Shown here: positions 1 to 6,220 of the stretch, piece by piece
Position numbering within the stretch: the first letter of the stretch is position 1
Layout: each line of letters starts with the position of its first letter
Source: Negativibacillus sp.
Lineage (GTDB): Bacteria > Bacillota > Clostridia > Oscillospirales > Ruminococcaceae
Direction of reading: 5' to 3'
Assembly: GCA_020024325.1 (NCBI GenBank)
Contig: JAHHTY010000078.1
Span: forward strand, 1-7,761
DNA: 7,761 bases
Made by a program: the position numbers and the translations under genes
The notes under the pieces: model-generated
What the model saw: only the letters and a program-made list of their open reading frames with translations
The model's database searches: none
Told to the model about the DNA's origin: nothing

Positions 1-117
1 CTTGTCAGCACACTTCATCTGCTTCAAGTGGTAATAGAAGGTTGAACGGGACAGCTGAGCGATTTCAAGTAGAAGTCTCAATGCAAATTTTTGCCTTAGA
101 TCTTGGACTACCAACGT
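1..117 (-). CDS. IS3-family transposase OrfB, N-terminal part only
   Basis: Read in the -1 frame relative to orfA, the minus strand gives 39 codons without a stop. They contain LRQKFALRLLLEIAQLSRST followed directly by FYYHLKQ, the characteristic start of IS3/IS150 OrfB, a DNA-binding helix-turn-helix that precedes the DDE (rve) integrase domain. The catalytic DDE domain itself lies outside the window. No ATG with a ribosome binding site is visible for independent initiation. The frame is open upstream into orfA, so the product is most likely made as an OrfAB fusion transposase by -1 frameshifting at 116-122. The start given here is the first codon after that slip, not an initiation codon. 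It is too incomplete to say whether the enzyme is functional. Confidence 0.85.
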
Positions 118-458
118 TTTTTCTGTTGGCGTCGCTCTCTCTCCAAAACCAAGGCTTGCAAGTTTTTTAGGTAAGCATTTTCTGCACGCAGCCGCTGAAC
201 CTCGGCCAGCAGATCCTCCTCTACCTTACTTGCTAGCTGCTTCGGTTTGCCTGTGCTTCTACGTCCTCGACGCTCAATAGCAAGACCTTCTGGTCCTTCT
301 TCCAGATAGATCCGTTCCCAACTTTGAATGCGGTCATGCCCTTGAACTTTGTAAATCTTGGCAGCTTCCTGGTAGCTGAGACCACCTTGTATGACAGCTT
401 CGACGACTTGTTTCTTGAATTCTGGTGTATAACGTTTGTTTGCTATTCCTTTTGGCAT
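108..458 (-). CDS. IS3-family transposase OrfA (helix-turn-helix, leucine zipper)
   Basis: OrfA is the DNA-binding subunit of IS3-type transposases. Alone it is usually a regulator, and as the front part of OrfAB it recognises the element ends. The protein from the ATG at 458 is 116 aa and begins MPKGIANKRYTPEFKKQVVE. Residues about 10-55 form a helix-turn-helix (GGLSYQEAAKIYKV, then IQSWERIYLEEGPEGL). A basic linker (RRGRRSTGKPK) follows, then a coiled-coil or leucine-zipper segment at about 83-105 (LLAEVQRLRAENAYLKNL), the typical multimerisation region. I chose ATG 458 over the in-frame GTG at 473 because a GGGGTG motif lies 7 bases upstream of the ATG, whereas the GTG has no binding site and would lie almost at the predicted 5' end. 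The gene ends ten bases inside the orfB frame, as expected for this family. Confidence 0.92.
   Translation of the reverse strand: MPKGIANKRYTPEFKKQVVEAVIQGGLSYQEAAKIYKVQGHDRIQSWERIYLEEGPEGLAIERRGRRSTGKPKQLASKVEEDLLAEVQRLRAENAYLKNLQALVLERERRQQKKRW
116..122 (-). other. Probable programmed -1 frameshift site (AAAAAAC)
   Basis: On the minus strand a run of six A followed by C lies three codons before the orfA stop. In the orfA frame it is read AAA AAA CGT TGG TAG. A slip back by one base on the run gives AAA AAA ACG TTG GTA GTC CAA, which enters the orfB frame exactly. IS3-family elements normally make their transposase by -1 slippage on an A-rich site in this position, often A6G. The A6C form here is a somewhat weaker variant, and I see only small stems (for example TTGG/CCAA) just downstream. 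Confidence 0.7.
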
Positions 459-464
459 AGTAAA

Positions 465-513
465 GCACCCCACTTGTTTTTCAGTATATCATACTGTCTA
501 ACAAATGGGGTGC
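465..513 (-). promoter_or_regulatory. Long hairpin covering the orfA ribosome binding site
   Basis: Arms 465-487 and 491-513 are inverted copies of each other: 19 of 23 positions match, with a 3-base loop (488-490). In a minus-strand transcript that starts outside the IS, GCACCCCA in the first arm would pair with the GGGGTGC of the second arm, which contains the likely Shine-Dalgarno sequence of orfA. A transcript from the internal promoter (483-491) would start after the first arm and leave the site free. Structures of this type are known in IS10, IS30 and IS50, where they stop transposase being made from outside transcription. That function is inferred here. Confidence 0.6.
483..491 (-). 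promoter_or_regulatory. Candidate extended -10 promoter of the IS
   Basis: The minus strand reads TGATATACT, an extended -10 (TGn followed by TATACT, one mismatch to TATAAT). The matching -35 position (around 506-511) reads ACCCCA and is poor, so use depends on the TGn extension. The predicted start near 476 gives a leader of about 18 bases that still contains the GGGGTG binding site of orfA. Confidence 0.45.
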
Positions 514-521
514 ACTTCACA
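494..521. repeat. Terminal inverted repeat of the IS (outer end)
   Basis: Read inward from 521 on the minus strand the end is TGTGAAGTGCACCCC followed by ATTTGTTAGACAG. The TG tip and the GTGCACCCC core resemble the ends of IS150-type IS3 elements. The partner repeat is outside the window, so the exact inner boundary is an estimate. Confidence 0.75.
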
Positions 522-580
522 TTAGGTGTTCCCTCTTTTATATAAGCTAACATTTAATACAAAAAAACTTTGTTTTGGGA

Positions 581-609
581 TTGAATTTCAGAGAAAATAA
601 CATTATAAT
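581..609 (+). promoter_or_regulatory. Sigma-A promoter of the M24 peptidase unit
   Basis: TTGAAT at 581-586 and TATAAT at 604-609 are separated by exactly 17 bases, close to the sigma-A (sigma-70) consensus. The predicted start point is about 616, giving a leader of roughly 107 bases before the ATG at 723. The IS ends 59 bases upstream of the -35 box and leaves the promoter core intact. No gene is seen between the IS and 723. Confidence 0.75.
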
Positions 610-615
610 GGAAAC

Positions 616-629
616 AGAAATATATTTCT
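616..629. repeat. Perfect 14-bp palindrome at the predicted start point
   Basis: AGAAATATATTTCT reads the same on both strands and begins 7 bases after the -10 box at 604-609, at about +1. This is a classic place for a repressor operator. It consists mostly of A and T in an AT-rich region, so chance cannot be excluded, and no regulator gene is adjacent to suggest a ligand. Confidence 0.4.
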
Positions 630-722
630 TTGTTTTATTTTTATCTGTTATTTTTACTAAAAACTCATTTTTTCTCTTTAAATTATTTTATACGAAAATT
701 TTATTCAAAGGACGTGGTGTAT

Positions 723-1790
723 ATGAAATCTGTGCAATTGCTGCTGGATTATATGAAACAGCACAATTTAGATGCATTTTTTCTTGCCAAAAAACATAAT
801 ATCCGCTACATCAGCGGCTATACCGGAAGTGATTCCTACATCGTCATCACTCCAAACAGGTTTTACTTTTTAACCGACCCTCGTTACACCGAGCAGGTGA
901 GCATTGAATGCCCTGAGTATCAGATTGTATTATGGAAAAATTACGGTTCCATTGGAGAATGTGTCGCTCAAATTGCAAAAGACGAAAAGATTTCTTCCCT
1001 TGCCTTTGAGGCGGATACGCTGAACTATCTGTTTTACTCCCAGCTTGAAAAAAATGTGAAAGCAGAACTTGTCCCCACCACCGATGTCGTGGAAACATTC
1101 CGTTCTGTAAAAACCCCTCAGGAAATTGAATATCTGCGTGCTGCCTGCGATATTTCCTGCCGTGCATTTGAACATATTCTGAAAGACATCCGCGTCGGTG
1201 TCACCGAAAAAGAACTTGCCGCAAAACTTTCGGCTTACATGGTAATGGAAGGTGCTGACACTCAGCCTTACGGCAACATCTTAATTTCCGGTGCCAGAAC
1301 CTCTCTGCTGCACGGCATCCCTTCTAGCAAAGCTGTTGAATACGGCGATTTTGTTCTGATGGATTTTGGCTGTCAGTTTAACGGCTACCTATCCGACATG
1401 ACAAGAACCGTTGTTGTCGGACGTGCCAACGCAAAACAGCGTGAAGTGTATGAGCTGGAAAAACAGATGTTGGAAGATTCTCTTGCTAAAATGAAGGCGG
1501 GTGTCCCTCTCAAGGAGGTGTATGACGCTTCAATCCAAGCTGTAAAAGATACCGAATACTATCAGTATATTTACAGCGGCATTGGTCATGGTATTGGTAT
1601 GTTTGTCCATGAAATTCCATTTATGGGTCCAAACAGTACCGAACTGCTGGAGGAAAACTCTGTGCGCACCATTGAACCCGGTATCTATATCCCCAACTGG
1701 GGCGGTGTCCGCATCGAGGATCAGATTTTGATTACCAAAGACGGGTACGAAAATATGATCTCCACCACCCATGAATTGATTGAGTTGTAA
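723..1790 (+). CDS. M24B-family Xaa-Pro peptidase, short two-domain form
   Basis: This is a cytoplasmic dinuclear-metal (usually Mn or Co) peptidase of the pita-bread fold that cleaves bonds next to proline, as in Xaa-Pro aminopeptidases and prolidases. The 355-aa length matches Bacillus YqhT-type proteins. Residues 1-125 form the N-terminal creatinase-like domain (RYISGYTGSDSY), and about 130-355 the catalytic domain. All five metal ligands are visible: D214 (VLMDFG), D225 (LSDMTRT), H289 (GIGHGIG), E318 (TIEPG) and E332 (VRIED), with supporting H197 (LLHGIP) and H296 (VHEIP). There is no signal peptide. I chose the ATG at 723 because AAAGGA (707-712) lies 10 bases upstream; the frame is open further upstream to a TTG at 630, but that part is AT-rich leader without a binding site. 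A second M24 gene follows 66 bases later. Aminopeptidase and dipeptidase specificity cannot be separated by sequence. Confidence 0.92.
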   Translation: MKSVQLLLDYMKQHNLDAFFLAKKHNIRYISGYTGSDSYIVITPNRFYFLTDPRYTEQVSIECPEYQIVLWKNYGSIGECVAQIAKDEKISSLAFEADTLNYLFYSQLEKNVKAELVPTTDVVETFRSVKTPQEIEYLRAACDISCRAFEHILKDIRVGVTEKELAAKLSAYMVMEGADTQPYGNILISGARTSLLHGIPSSKAVEYGDFVLMDFGCQFNGYLSDMTRTVVVGRANAKQREVYELEKQMLEDSLAKMKAGVPLKEVYDASIQAVKDTEYYQYIYSGIGHGIGMFVHEIPFMGPNSTELLEENSVRTIEPGIYIPNWGGVRIEDQILITKDGYENMISTTHELIEL

Positions 1791-1856
1791 GATTTTTTCT
1801 TAACCTTATATTGTTTATATCTTGATGAAACTATAAAAAACGGAGGGAAATTATAA

Positions 1857-3644
1857 ATGACAACAAATGAAAAAATTGCACAAATCAGAGAACTGATGAA
1901 GCGTGACAATGTACAGGCTATCATCATTCCAAGCGGTGACCCACACATGAGCGAGTACTTTTCCGAACACTGGAAAACCCGTTGTTTTGTTTCCGGATTC
2001 ACCGGTTCAGTAGGTACCTATATTATCACCGAAACAGCAAGTGGTTTATGGGTAGACGGTCGTTACTATGTTCAGGCTGAAAAACAGATTGCTGACAGCG
2101 AAGCTGTGTTATTCCGTGCCTCTGAACCGGATTGTCCAACCTTCTCCCAATATCTGCACGATGTACTTCCTGAAAACAGTGTGGTTGGCTTAAACGGTAA
2201 GCTTTTTTCTGTCCACGCAATCAATGAGATGAAGGAACTGTTTGCCGATAAAGATATCTCCATTGCTATTGATAAAGATTACGGCAATGATATTTGGGAA
2301 AATCGTCCGGAAGAAGTTTATACCCCGGCATACTATTTAGACGAAAAATACTGTGGTAAATCCGCTGCTCAAAAAATTGCAGATGTTCGAGAAGCTCTTG
2401 CAAAGAACGGCTGTGATGCTCTTGTTGTCGGCAGACTGGACAACACAAACTGGCTGTTTAACGTTCGTGCAAAAGATATTCCAAACAGCCCTATTGTAAT
2501 TTCTTATGGATTTATCTCAAAAGATTCTGCTGTTCTTTTCACTGCACTTTCCAGACTTTCCGACGAGGCAAAACAAATCCTTGCTGAAAATGGTGTTGTC
2601 CTAAAAGAATATGAAGAAATTTATCCATACCTTGAGCAGCTCAATCATCAGGCAACTGTTCTTTGTGATGATAACGAAGTAAACTATATGCTGTACAATG
2701 CAATGCAGAATAACAGCAACATCATGCTTGTTCCCGGAACCAGCCCAATTCCAATGATGAAAGCTATTAAGAACGAAACCGAAATTGCAAATACATATAA
2801 AGCTTACCTGAAAGACGGTTGCGCCGAAGCTGAATTTTATGGTTGGCTGTTTGAAGCATTGGAAAACGGGGAAAACCCGACAGAGTGGGATTGCTCCGAA
2901 AAGATTGCCCACTTCCGCTCTTTGCAGGAACATTATGACAGCGAAAGCTTCACTGCTATCATGGCTTATCGTGATAATGCCGCTATGATGCACTATGCAC
3001 CAACTTCGGACAACTGCAAAACTCTCGAACGCGAACACCTGTTCCTCAACGACAGCGGCGGTCAGTACTTTGAAGGAACCACCGACACCACAAGAACCTT
3101 TGCTCTGGGCGAAATTTCTGCTCAGGAACGCCGCGATTTCACTACTTCTTTGCGTGGTGTAATTGCTTTGTCCCGCCAAAAATTCCTTGCAGGTTCCACC
3201 GGCTCCGACCTTGATAATCTGTGCCGCGGTCACGTTTGGCAGGATGGCTTAAACTATCGCTGTGGTACCGGTCATGGTGTAGGTTACTTCCTGAATGTTC
3301 ACGAGGCTCCACCAAATTTCCGTGACAGAACAGTTGCATTGGAAGAAGGAATGTTCATCACGATTGAACCCGGTGTATACACCGAAGGCAGCCACGGTAT
3401 CCGTACCGAAAATGCCGTTGTTGTTAGAAAAGACATTAAGACAGAATATGGTCAGTTCTATCGTTTTGACACCTTCACCGTTGTTCCAATCGACACCGAT
3501 TGTCTTGACCTTTCCCTGATGAATGATGACGACATTCAGTGGCTCAATGATTACCATAAACACGTTTACAGTGAAGTTTCTCCTTTGGTAAGTGAACGTG
3601 CAAGAAACTGGCTTGAGAAAAAAACGCAGCCAATCAGCAAATAG
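1857..3644 (+). CDS. Aminopeptidase P family protein (M24B), long three-domain form
   Basis: This enzyme should remove the N-terminal residue from peptides with proline in second position, in the cytoplasm, using two metal ions. The 595-aa protein has the layout of the eukaryotic XPNPEP1-like long form: two creatinase-type N-terminal domains (about 1-160 and 165-305), a pita-bread catalytic domain (about 310-530) and a short C-terminal M24_C-type region (about 533-592, YRFDTFTVVPIDTDCLD). Metal ligands are D399 (FLNDSG), D410 (GTTDTTRT), H473 (GTGHGVG), E504 (TIEPGVY) and E518 (IRTEN), with H379 and H482 as likely substrate-binding residues, so the active site is complete. The ATG is well defined by GGAGGG at 1842-1847, 9 bases upstream. 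It lies 66 bases after the short M24 gene on the same strand with no terminator between them, so the two are probably co-transcribed. The hairpin at 3649 ends the unit. Confidence 0.95.
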   Translation: MTTNEKIAQIRELMKRDNVQAIIIPSGDPHMSEYFSEHWKTRCFVSGFTGSVGTYIITETASGLWVDGRYYVQAEKQIADSEAVLFRASEPDCPTFSQYLHDVLPENSVVGLNGKLFSVHAINEMKELFADKDISIAIDKDYGNDIWENRPEEVYTPAYYLDEKYCGKSAAQKIADVREALAKNGCDALVVGRLDNTNWLFNVRAKDIPNSPIVISYGFISKDSAVLFTALSRLSDEAKQILAENGVVLKEYEEIYPYLEQLNHQATVLCDDNEVNYMLYNAMQNNSNIMLVPGTSPIPMMKAIKNETEIANTYKAYLKDGCAEAEFYGWLFEALENGENPTEWDCSEKIAHFRSLQEHYDSESFTAIMAYRDNAAMMHYAPTSDNCKTLEREHLFLNDSGGQYFEGTTDTTRTFALGEISAQERRDFTTSLRGVIALSRQKFLAGSTGSDLDNLCRGHVWQDGLNYRCGTGHGVGYFLNVHEAPPNFRDRTVALEEGMFITIEPGVYTEGSHGIRTENAVVVRKDIKTEYGQFYRFDTFTVVPIDTDCLDLSLMNDDDIQWLNDYHKHVYSEVSPLVSERARNWLEKKTQPISK

Positions 3645-3648
3645 ATAT

Positions 3649-3683
3649 AAAAAAACAGGCTTCCGATTGGAAGCCTGTTTTTT
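3649..3683. terminator. Rho-independent terminator acting in both directions
   Basis: CAGGCTTCC (3656-3664) and GGAAGCCTG (3669-3677) form a perfect 9-bp stem with a GATT loop. Six T follow on the plus strand and seven A precede it, which are T on the minus strand. It starts 5 bases after the stop of the long M24 gene and lies 17 bases beyond the stop of the convergent telA gene, so it should end both transcripts. Confidence 0.93.
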
Positions 3684-3699
3684 ATATTCTGTATAAAGA

Positions 3700-4869
3700 T
3701 TAACCTCTGATTTGCAGCAGTTTCTGTTTGAGTTCCTCTTCAATTCTTCCCAATTCAGCCTCTGCTTCTCTGCGTTTTTGGCGTCCCTCCTGCTGAATCT
3801 TCATCACTTCATCCAAAGTGGAGATCAATGATTCGTTGGTTTCTTTGAGGGTTTCAATATCTACAATGCCTCTCTCCGATTCTTTGGCAGTTTCTATGGT
3901 TGCCATCTTCAGTGTCTGAGCATTTTTGCGAAGCAGCTCATTTGTCATATCAGTCACTTCACGCTGTGCCTGTGCTGCTTGCTGAGAATGGGTTACACCC
4001 AACGCCAACACCATCTGGCTTTTCCAAAGAGGAATTGTATTGACAATGGTGGACTGAATTTTTTCCGACATCAATGTGTCATTATTTTGAACCAATCGGA
4101 GCTGAGGAGCCATCTGAATCGAAATCATTCTTGTCAGCTCTAAATCGTGCAGTTTCTTTTCAAATCGGTCACACAAGGCTGCAAGATCGTTCGCCGCTTG
4201 TGCATCTTCCGGAAGATTGGTCTGTTTTGCTTTCACAATTAAATCAGCCAGCTGGGTTGCCCGAACCTCTGCAAGTTTCTTTTGCCCTGCAAGAATATAC
4301 ATAGAAATTTCTTTAAAATATTCTTTGTTTGCCTCATACATATGGTCCAGCATAGCTACATCTTTTAATAAAGTAACCATATGAGTTTCCAGTCCACTGA
4401 CAATCTGGTTGATATTTGCTTCGGCTTTGGCATACTTTGCCTTCATTGAATTAAGCTTGTTGGTGTTTTTTTTGAAGAAGCCCAGAAATCCTTTTTCTTC
4501 TTCCACATCTTCAAAATTTTTAAGTTCGGTAACAACACCGCTCAGCATCTCACCAATTTCGCCCAAATCTTTTGTGCGCACATTTTCCAAAGCACTCTCA
4601 GAAAAATCCGCCATTTTTTTCTGTGCCCCTGCACCATATTGCAAAATAACAGTAGAGTTGTTTAAATCAATTTGAGCCGCAAAATCATCTACCATTTTTC
4701 TTTCCTGCTCGTTTAGCATACTTTCGTCAAACACCGGCTTTGGTGCAGACTGCTGCTCTGCCGGAAGCTGTTCTTGCTGTGGCTGCTCTAATTGTGGTTC
4801 AGGCTGTGCAAATGGATCAAGGGTCAATGTTAACTGTGAACCTTTTTCCTGTTCAAACGGACTGCTCAT
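3700..4869 (-). CDS. telA: TelA/KlaA-family (toxic anion resistance) protein
   Basis: The family is named for tellurite resistance by plasmid-borne KlaA/TelA, but the chromosomal members (such as Bacillus YaaN) have no established biochemical role. The 389-aa product has a disordered Q/P/E-rich start (about 1-48). A long, almost entirely helical body follows (about 50-385) with the family signature IVNTIPLWKSQMVLALG at about 275-291 and a charged coiled coil at the C-terminus (about 355-386). I see no signal peptide or membrane segment, so it is probably cytoplasmic or peripheral to the membrane. The start is firm: GGGGAGG (4878-4884) lies 8 bases before the ATG. It is the second gene of an operon, 18 bases after the XpaC-like gene, the same pairing as xpaC-yaaN in Bacillus. 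This supports a joint job at the membrane. Family assignment is strong; the role in tellurite resistance is unproven. Confidence 0.92.
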   Translation of the reverse strand: MSSPFEQEKGSQLTLTLDPFAQPEPQLEQPQQEQLPAEQQSAPKPVFDESMLNEQERKMVDDFAAQIDLNNSTVILQYGAGAQKKMADFSESALENVRTKDLGEIGEMLSGVVTELKNFEDVEEEKGFLGFFKKNTNKLNSMKAKYAKAEANINQIVSGLETHMVTLLKDVAMLDHMYEANKEYFKEISMYILAGQKKLAEVRATQLADLIVKAKQTNLPEDAQAANDLAALCDRFEKKLHDLELTRMISIQMAPQLRLVQNNDTLMSEKIQSTIVNTIPLWKSQMVLALGVTHSQQAAQAQREVTDMTNELLRKNAQTLKMATIETAKESERGIVDIETLKETNESLISTLDEVMKIQQEGRQKRREAEAELGRIEEELKQKLLQIRG

Positions 4870-4887
4870 ATCTGTTTCCTCCCCAAA

Positions 4888-6159
4888 TTATTCCTTTGAT
4901 TTAAACTCAGAACCGGTCAGCCCTTCCTGCTTTAACATCGTTTCCAAAACGGAAATATCGGAACTGATATCCAGTACTTCATCGGTAAAAAGCTGATCCA
5001 GCAAATTTTCAAACGCACTATTGATAGTATCCAAAGATTGCTCGATCTGCTTCTTTGCTGTTTTTATATTCTCTCCCTGAATAGGCTGTTTATCAAATTC
5101 TTCATAGTTGGACAACAATTTCAATGTTGTTGGAAGATAATAATTCATCAATCTGCGAATGTCCGGCAGTTTTTCAGGGTGCATCTGTACCTGCTCGAAA
5201 ATCTGTTCTGCAATCTTTTCCAAGCGAAACATTTTTTCAGAAATTTCTTCGCCTGGGATTCTGTCATTTGCTTTGCGTATTTTTTCAATCATTTCCCTGC
5301 CCTGACGAATTGTTGCGGCAAGTTCGGGATTATCCGCCCACGCAGCTTCTTCCTGTTGTCTTTCTTCTTCTCGTTCTTTCTTTAGCCGTTCTTCCTCTTG
5401 CTGGCGCTGTTTTGCTTTTTGCTGTACATAAAGATATTGATGATAAACATCTTCTGTGAGCATTAAACAAGTTTTTTCATCGTCAATATGAGCATCCGGA
5501 AGGATTTTCTTTTTTATCATTTTGCTTAAATCTTTCAGAACAAAGTTTTTATCCCAGCCGCTTTCCCGTGCAAGCAAATCAATTGGGCAAAACTGTCCTT
5601 TTCCGATAATTTTTAAGTACTTTTTTAGCCTTGATGTTTGCTTTAACAGATAAACACCTCTGCCCAGCATACCGGAAGAAATAAAGATTAACAAAAGCAT
5701 AGCCAAAAATGCAAACGGTGCAGCAACCAACTCTAATGCTGTCATCATCCATAGGATAATAAAAAGGAAAAAAGAAAAAATACCTAACCCAATTCCACCA
5801 AACACTGTAAGCAGCGTTCCCGATACACTGAAAGTTTTATATTTCTTTTCCATTGGTAAATTACTGTTTGAATTTTCTCTGAAAGATGTCCCATAATGAT
5901 TTCCGGAAAAGCCTTTCTGTCTGCCCACATGATATTCCTGTGAGCTTTTTTGATAGGAGTATTGAGGATTTCCACCTTGTTGAGGTCGGTATGAATTTCT
6001 TTTTTCGTCTGCAAAAGGATTTTTGTTGCAATATGTCCCAAATTCTCTTCTCATATCCTCTGCCATATTTTTAAAATCTGCTGCAACATTTTTTATTTCT
6101 TTAGAATTGGAAATCGGTTCCAATCTTTCACGCACCCTACGCTCAAAATCATCAGCCAA
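4888..6159 (-). CDS. xpaC: XpaC-like membrane protein (5-bromo-4-chloroindolyl phosphate hydrolysis family)
   Basis: Family members were named because Bacillus XpaC affects hydrolysis of the dye substrate X-phos; an enzymatic role is not established. With the TTG start the protein has 423 aa, in this order: a charged helical start (about 1-45), a polar Y/N/S/Q-rich linker (about 50-100), two hydrophobic segments (about 112-135 and 141-164), a probable winged-helix-like domain (about 176-240), an E/Q/R/K coiled coil (about 245-275) and the helical XpaC C-terminal domain (about 280-410, including NYYLPTTLKLLSNYEEF). Both the N- and C-terminal parts probably face the cytoplasm. I prefer TTG 6159 to the ATG at 6177. 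GGGGGA (6166-6171) sits 6 bases before the TTG, while the ATG has only AAGG touching it and would be about 8 bases from the predicted 5' end. The gene leads an operon with telA, 18 bases downstream. The family call is good, the function open. Confidence 0.85.
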   Translation of the reverse strand: MADDFERRVRERLEPISNSKEIKNVAADFKNMAEDMRREFGTYCNKNPFADEKRNSYRPQQGGNPQYSYQKSSQEYHVGRQKGFSGNHYGTSFRENSNSNLPMEKKYKTFSVSGTLLTVFGGIGLGIFSFFLFIILWMMTALELVAAPFAFLAMLLLIFISSGMLGRGVYLLKQTSRLKKYLKIIGKGQFCPIDLLARESGWDKNFVLKDLSKMIKKKILPDAHIDDEKTCLMLTEDVYHQYLYVQQKAKQRQQEEERLKKEREEERQQEEAAWADNPELAATIRQGREMIEKIRKANDRIPGEEISEKMFRLEKIAEQIFEQVQMHPEKLPDIRRLMNYYLPTTLKLLSNYEEFDKQPIQGENIKTAKKQIEQSLDTINSAFENLLDQLFTDEVLDISSDISVLETMLKQEGLTGSEFKSKE

Positions 6160-6165
6160 GTGAAG

Positions 6166-6171
6166 TCCCCC
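6166..6171 (-). promoter_or_regulatory. Ribosome binding site that selects the TTG start of the xpaC-like gene
   Basis: GGGGGA on the minus strand lies 6 bases before TTG at 6159-6157 and downstream of the alternative ATG at 6177-6175, so it cannot serve that ATG. Together with the promoter position it decides the start. Confidence 0.6.
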
Positions 6172-6191
6172 ATTCATCCTTATTTTATTTA

Positions 6192-6220
6192 ATTATAAAA
6201 CATTTTTCTAAAAAGTACAA
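6192..6220 (-). promoter_or_regulatory. Sigma-A promoter of the xpaC-telA operon
   Basis: On the minus strand TTGTAC (6220-6215) and TATAAT (6197-6192) are separated by 17 bases. Transcription should start near 6185, giving a leader of about 25 bases to the TTG start and only about 8 to the upstream ATG. A second TTGACA at 6271-6266 has no good -10 partner. Confidence 0.7.

Larger units (their letters stand above)
1..521 (-). mobile_element. IS3-family (IS150-like) insertion sequence, left end, cut by the window
   Basis: This stretch carries the two-ORF arrangement of the IS3 family read on the minus strand: a helix-turn-helix orfA followed by an overlapping orfB in the -1 frame. The outer end is placed at 521 because the reverse complement there begins TGTGAAGTGCACCCC, which has the 5'-TG tip and the CACCCC core typical of IS150-type ends. 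The other end, most of orfB and the second inverted repeat lie left of the window, so target duplication cannot be confirmed; it would be the 3-4 bases starting at 522 (TTA or TTAG). No internal break is seen in the visible part, so the element may be intact and active. The family is near certain, the subgroup is inferred from ends and OrfA sequence. Confidence 0.9.

Noticed and set aside
459..473. GTG start at 473 for orfA, adding five residues
   Set aside because: It has no ribosome binding site and lies nearly at the predicted transcript start; the ATG at 458 gives the typical OrfA beginning with a GGGGTG motif upstream.
630..722. In-frame TTG extension of the short M24 gene that would add 31 hydrophobic and aromatic residues resembling a signal peptide
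   Set aside because: There is no binding site before the TTG. The stretch is AT-rich leader DNA downstream of the promoter, and AAAGGA with ATG at 723 gives the normal N-terminus of the family.
1791..1856. Possible internal promoter between the two M24 genes (TTGTTT and TATAAA)
   Set aside because: The spacing is 15 bases and the -35 is weak; the gap is better explained as an ordinary operon spacer with a strong ribosome binding site.
2601..3233. Long antisense open frame (210 codons) inside the long M24 gene
   Set aside because: The plus strand has a complete, motif-rich peptidase here; the antisense product is rich in Cys, Phe and Ile without any recognisable domain, so it is a codon-bias shadow.
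3249..3743. Antisense open frame (164 codons) over the 3' end of the long M24 gene, running through the terminator into telA
   Set aside because: It crosses the terminator, overlaps two real genes and has no recognisable protein features.
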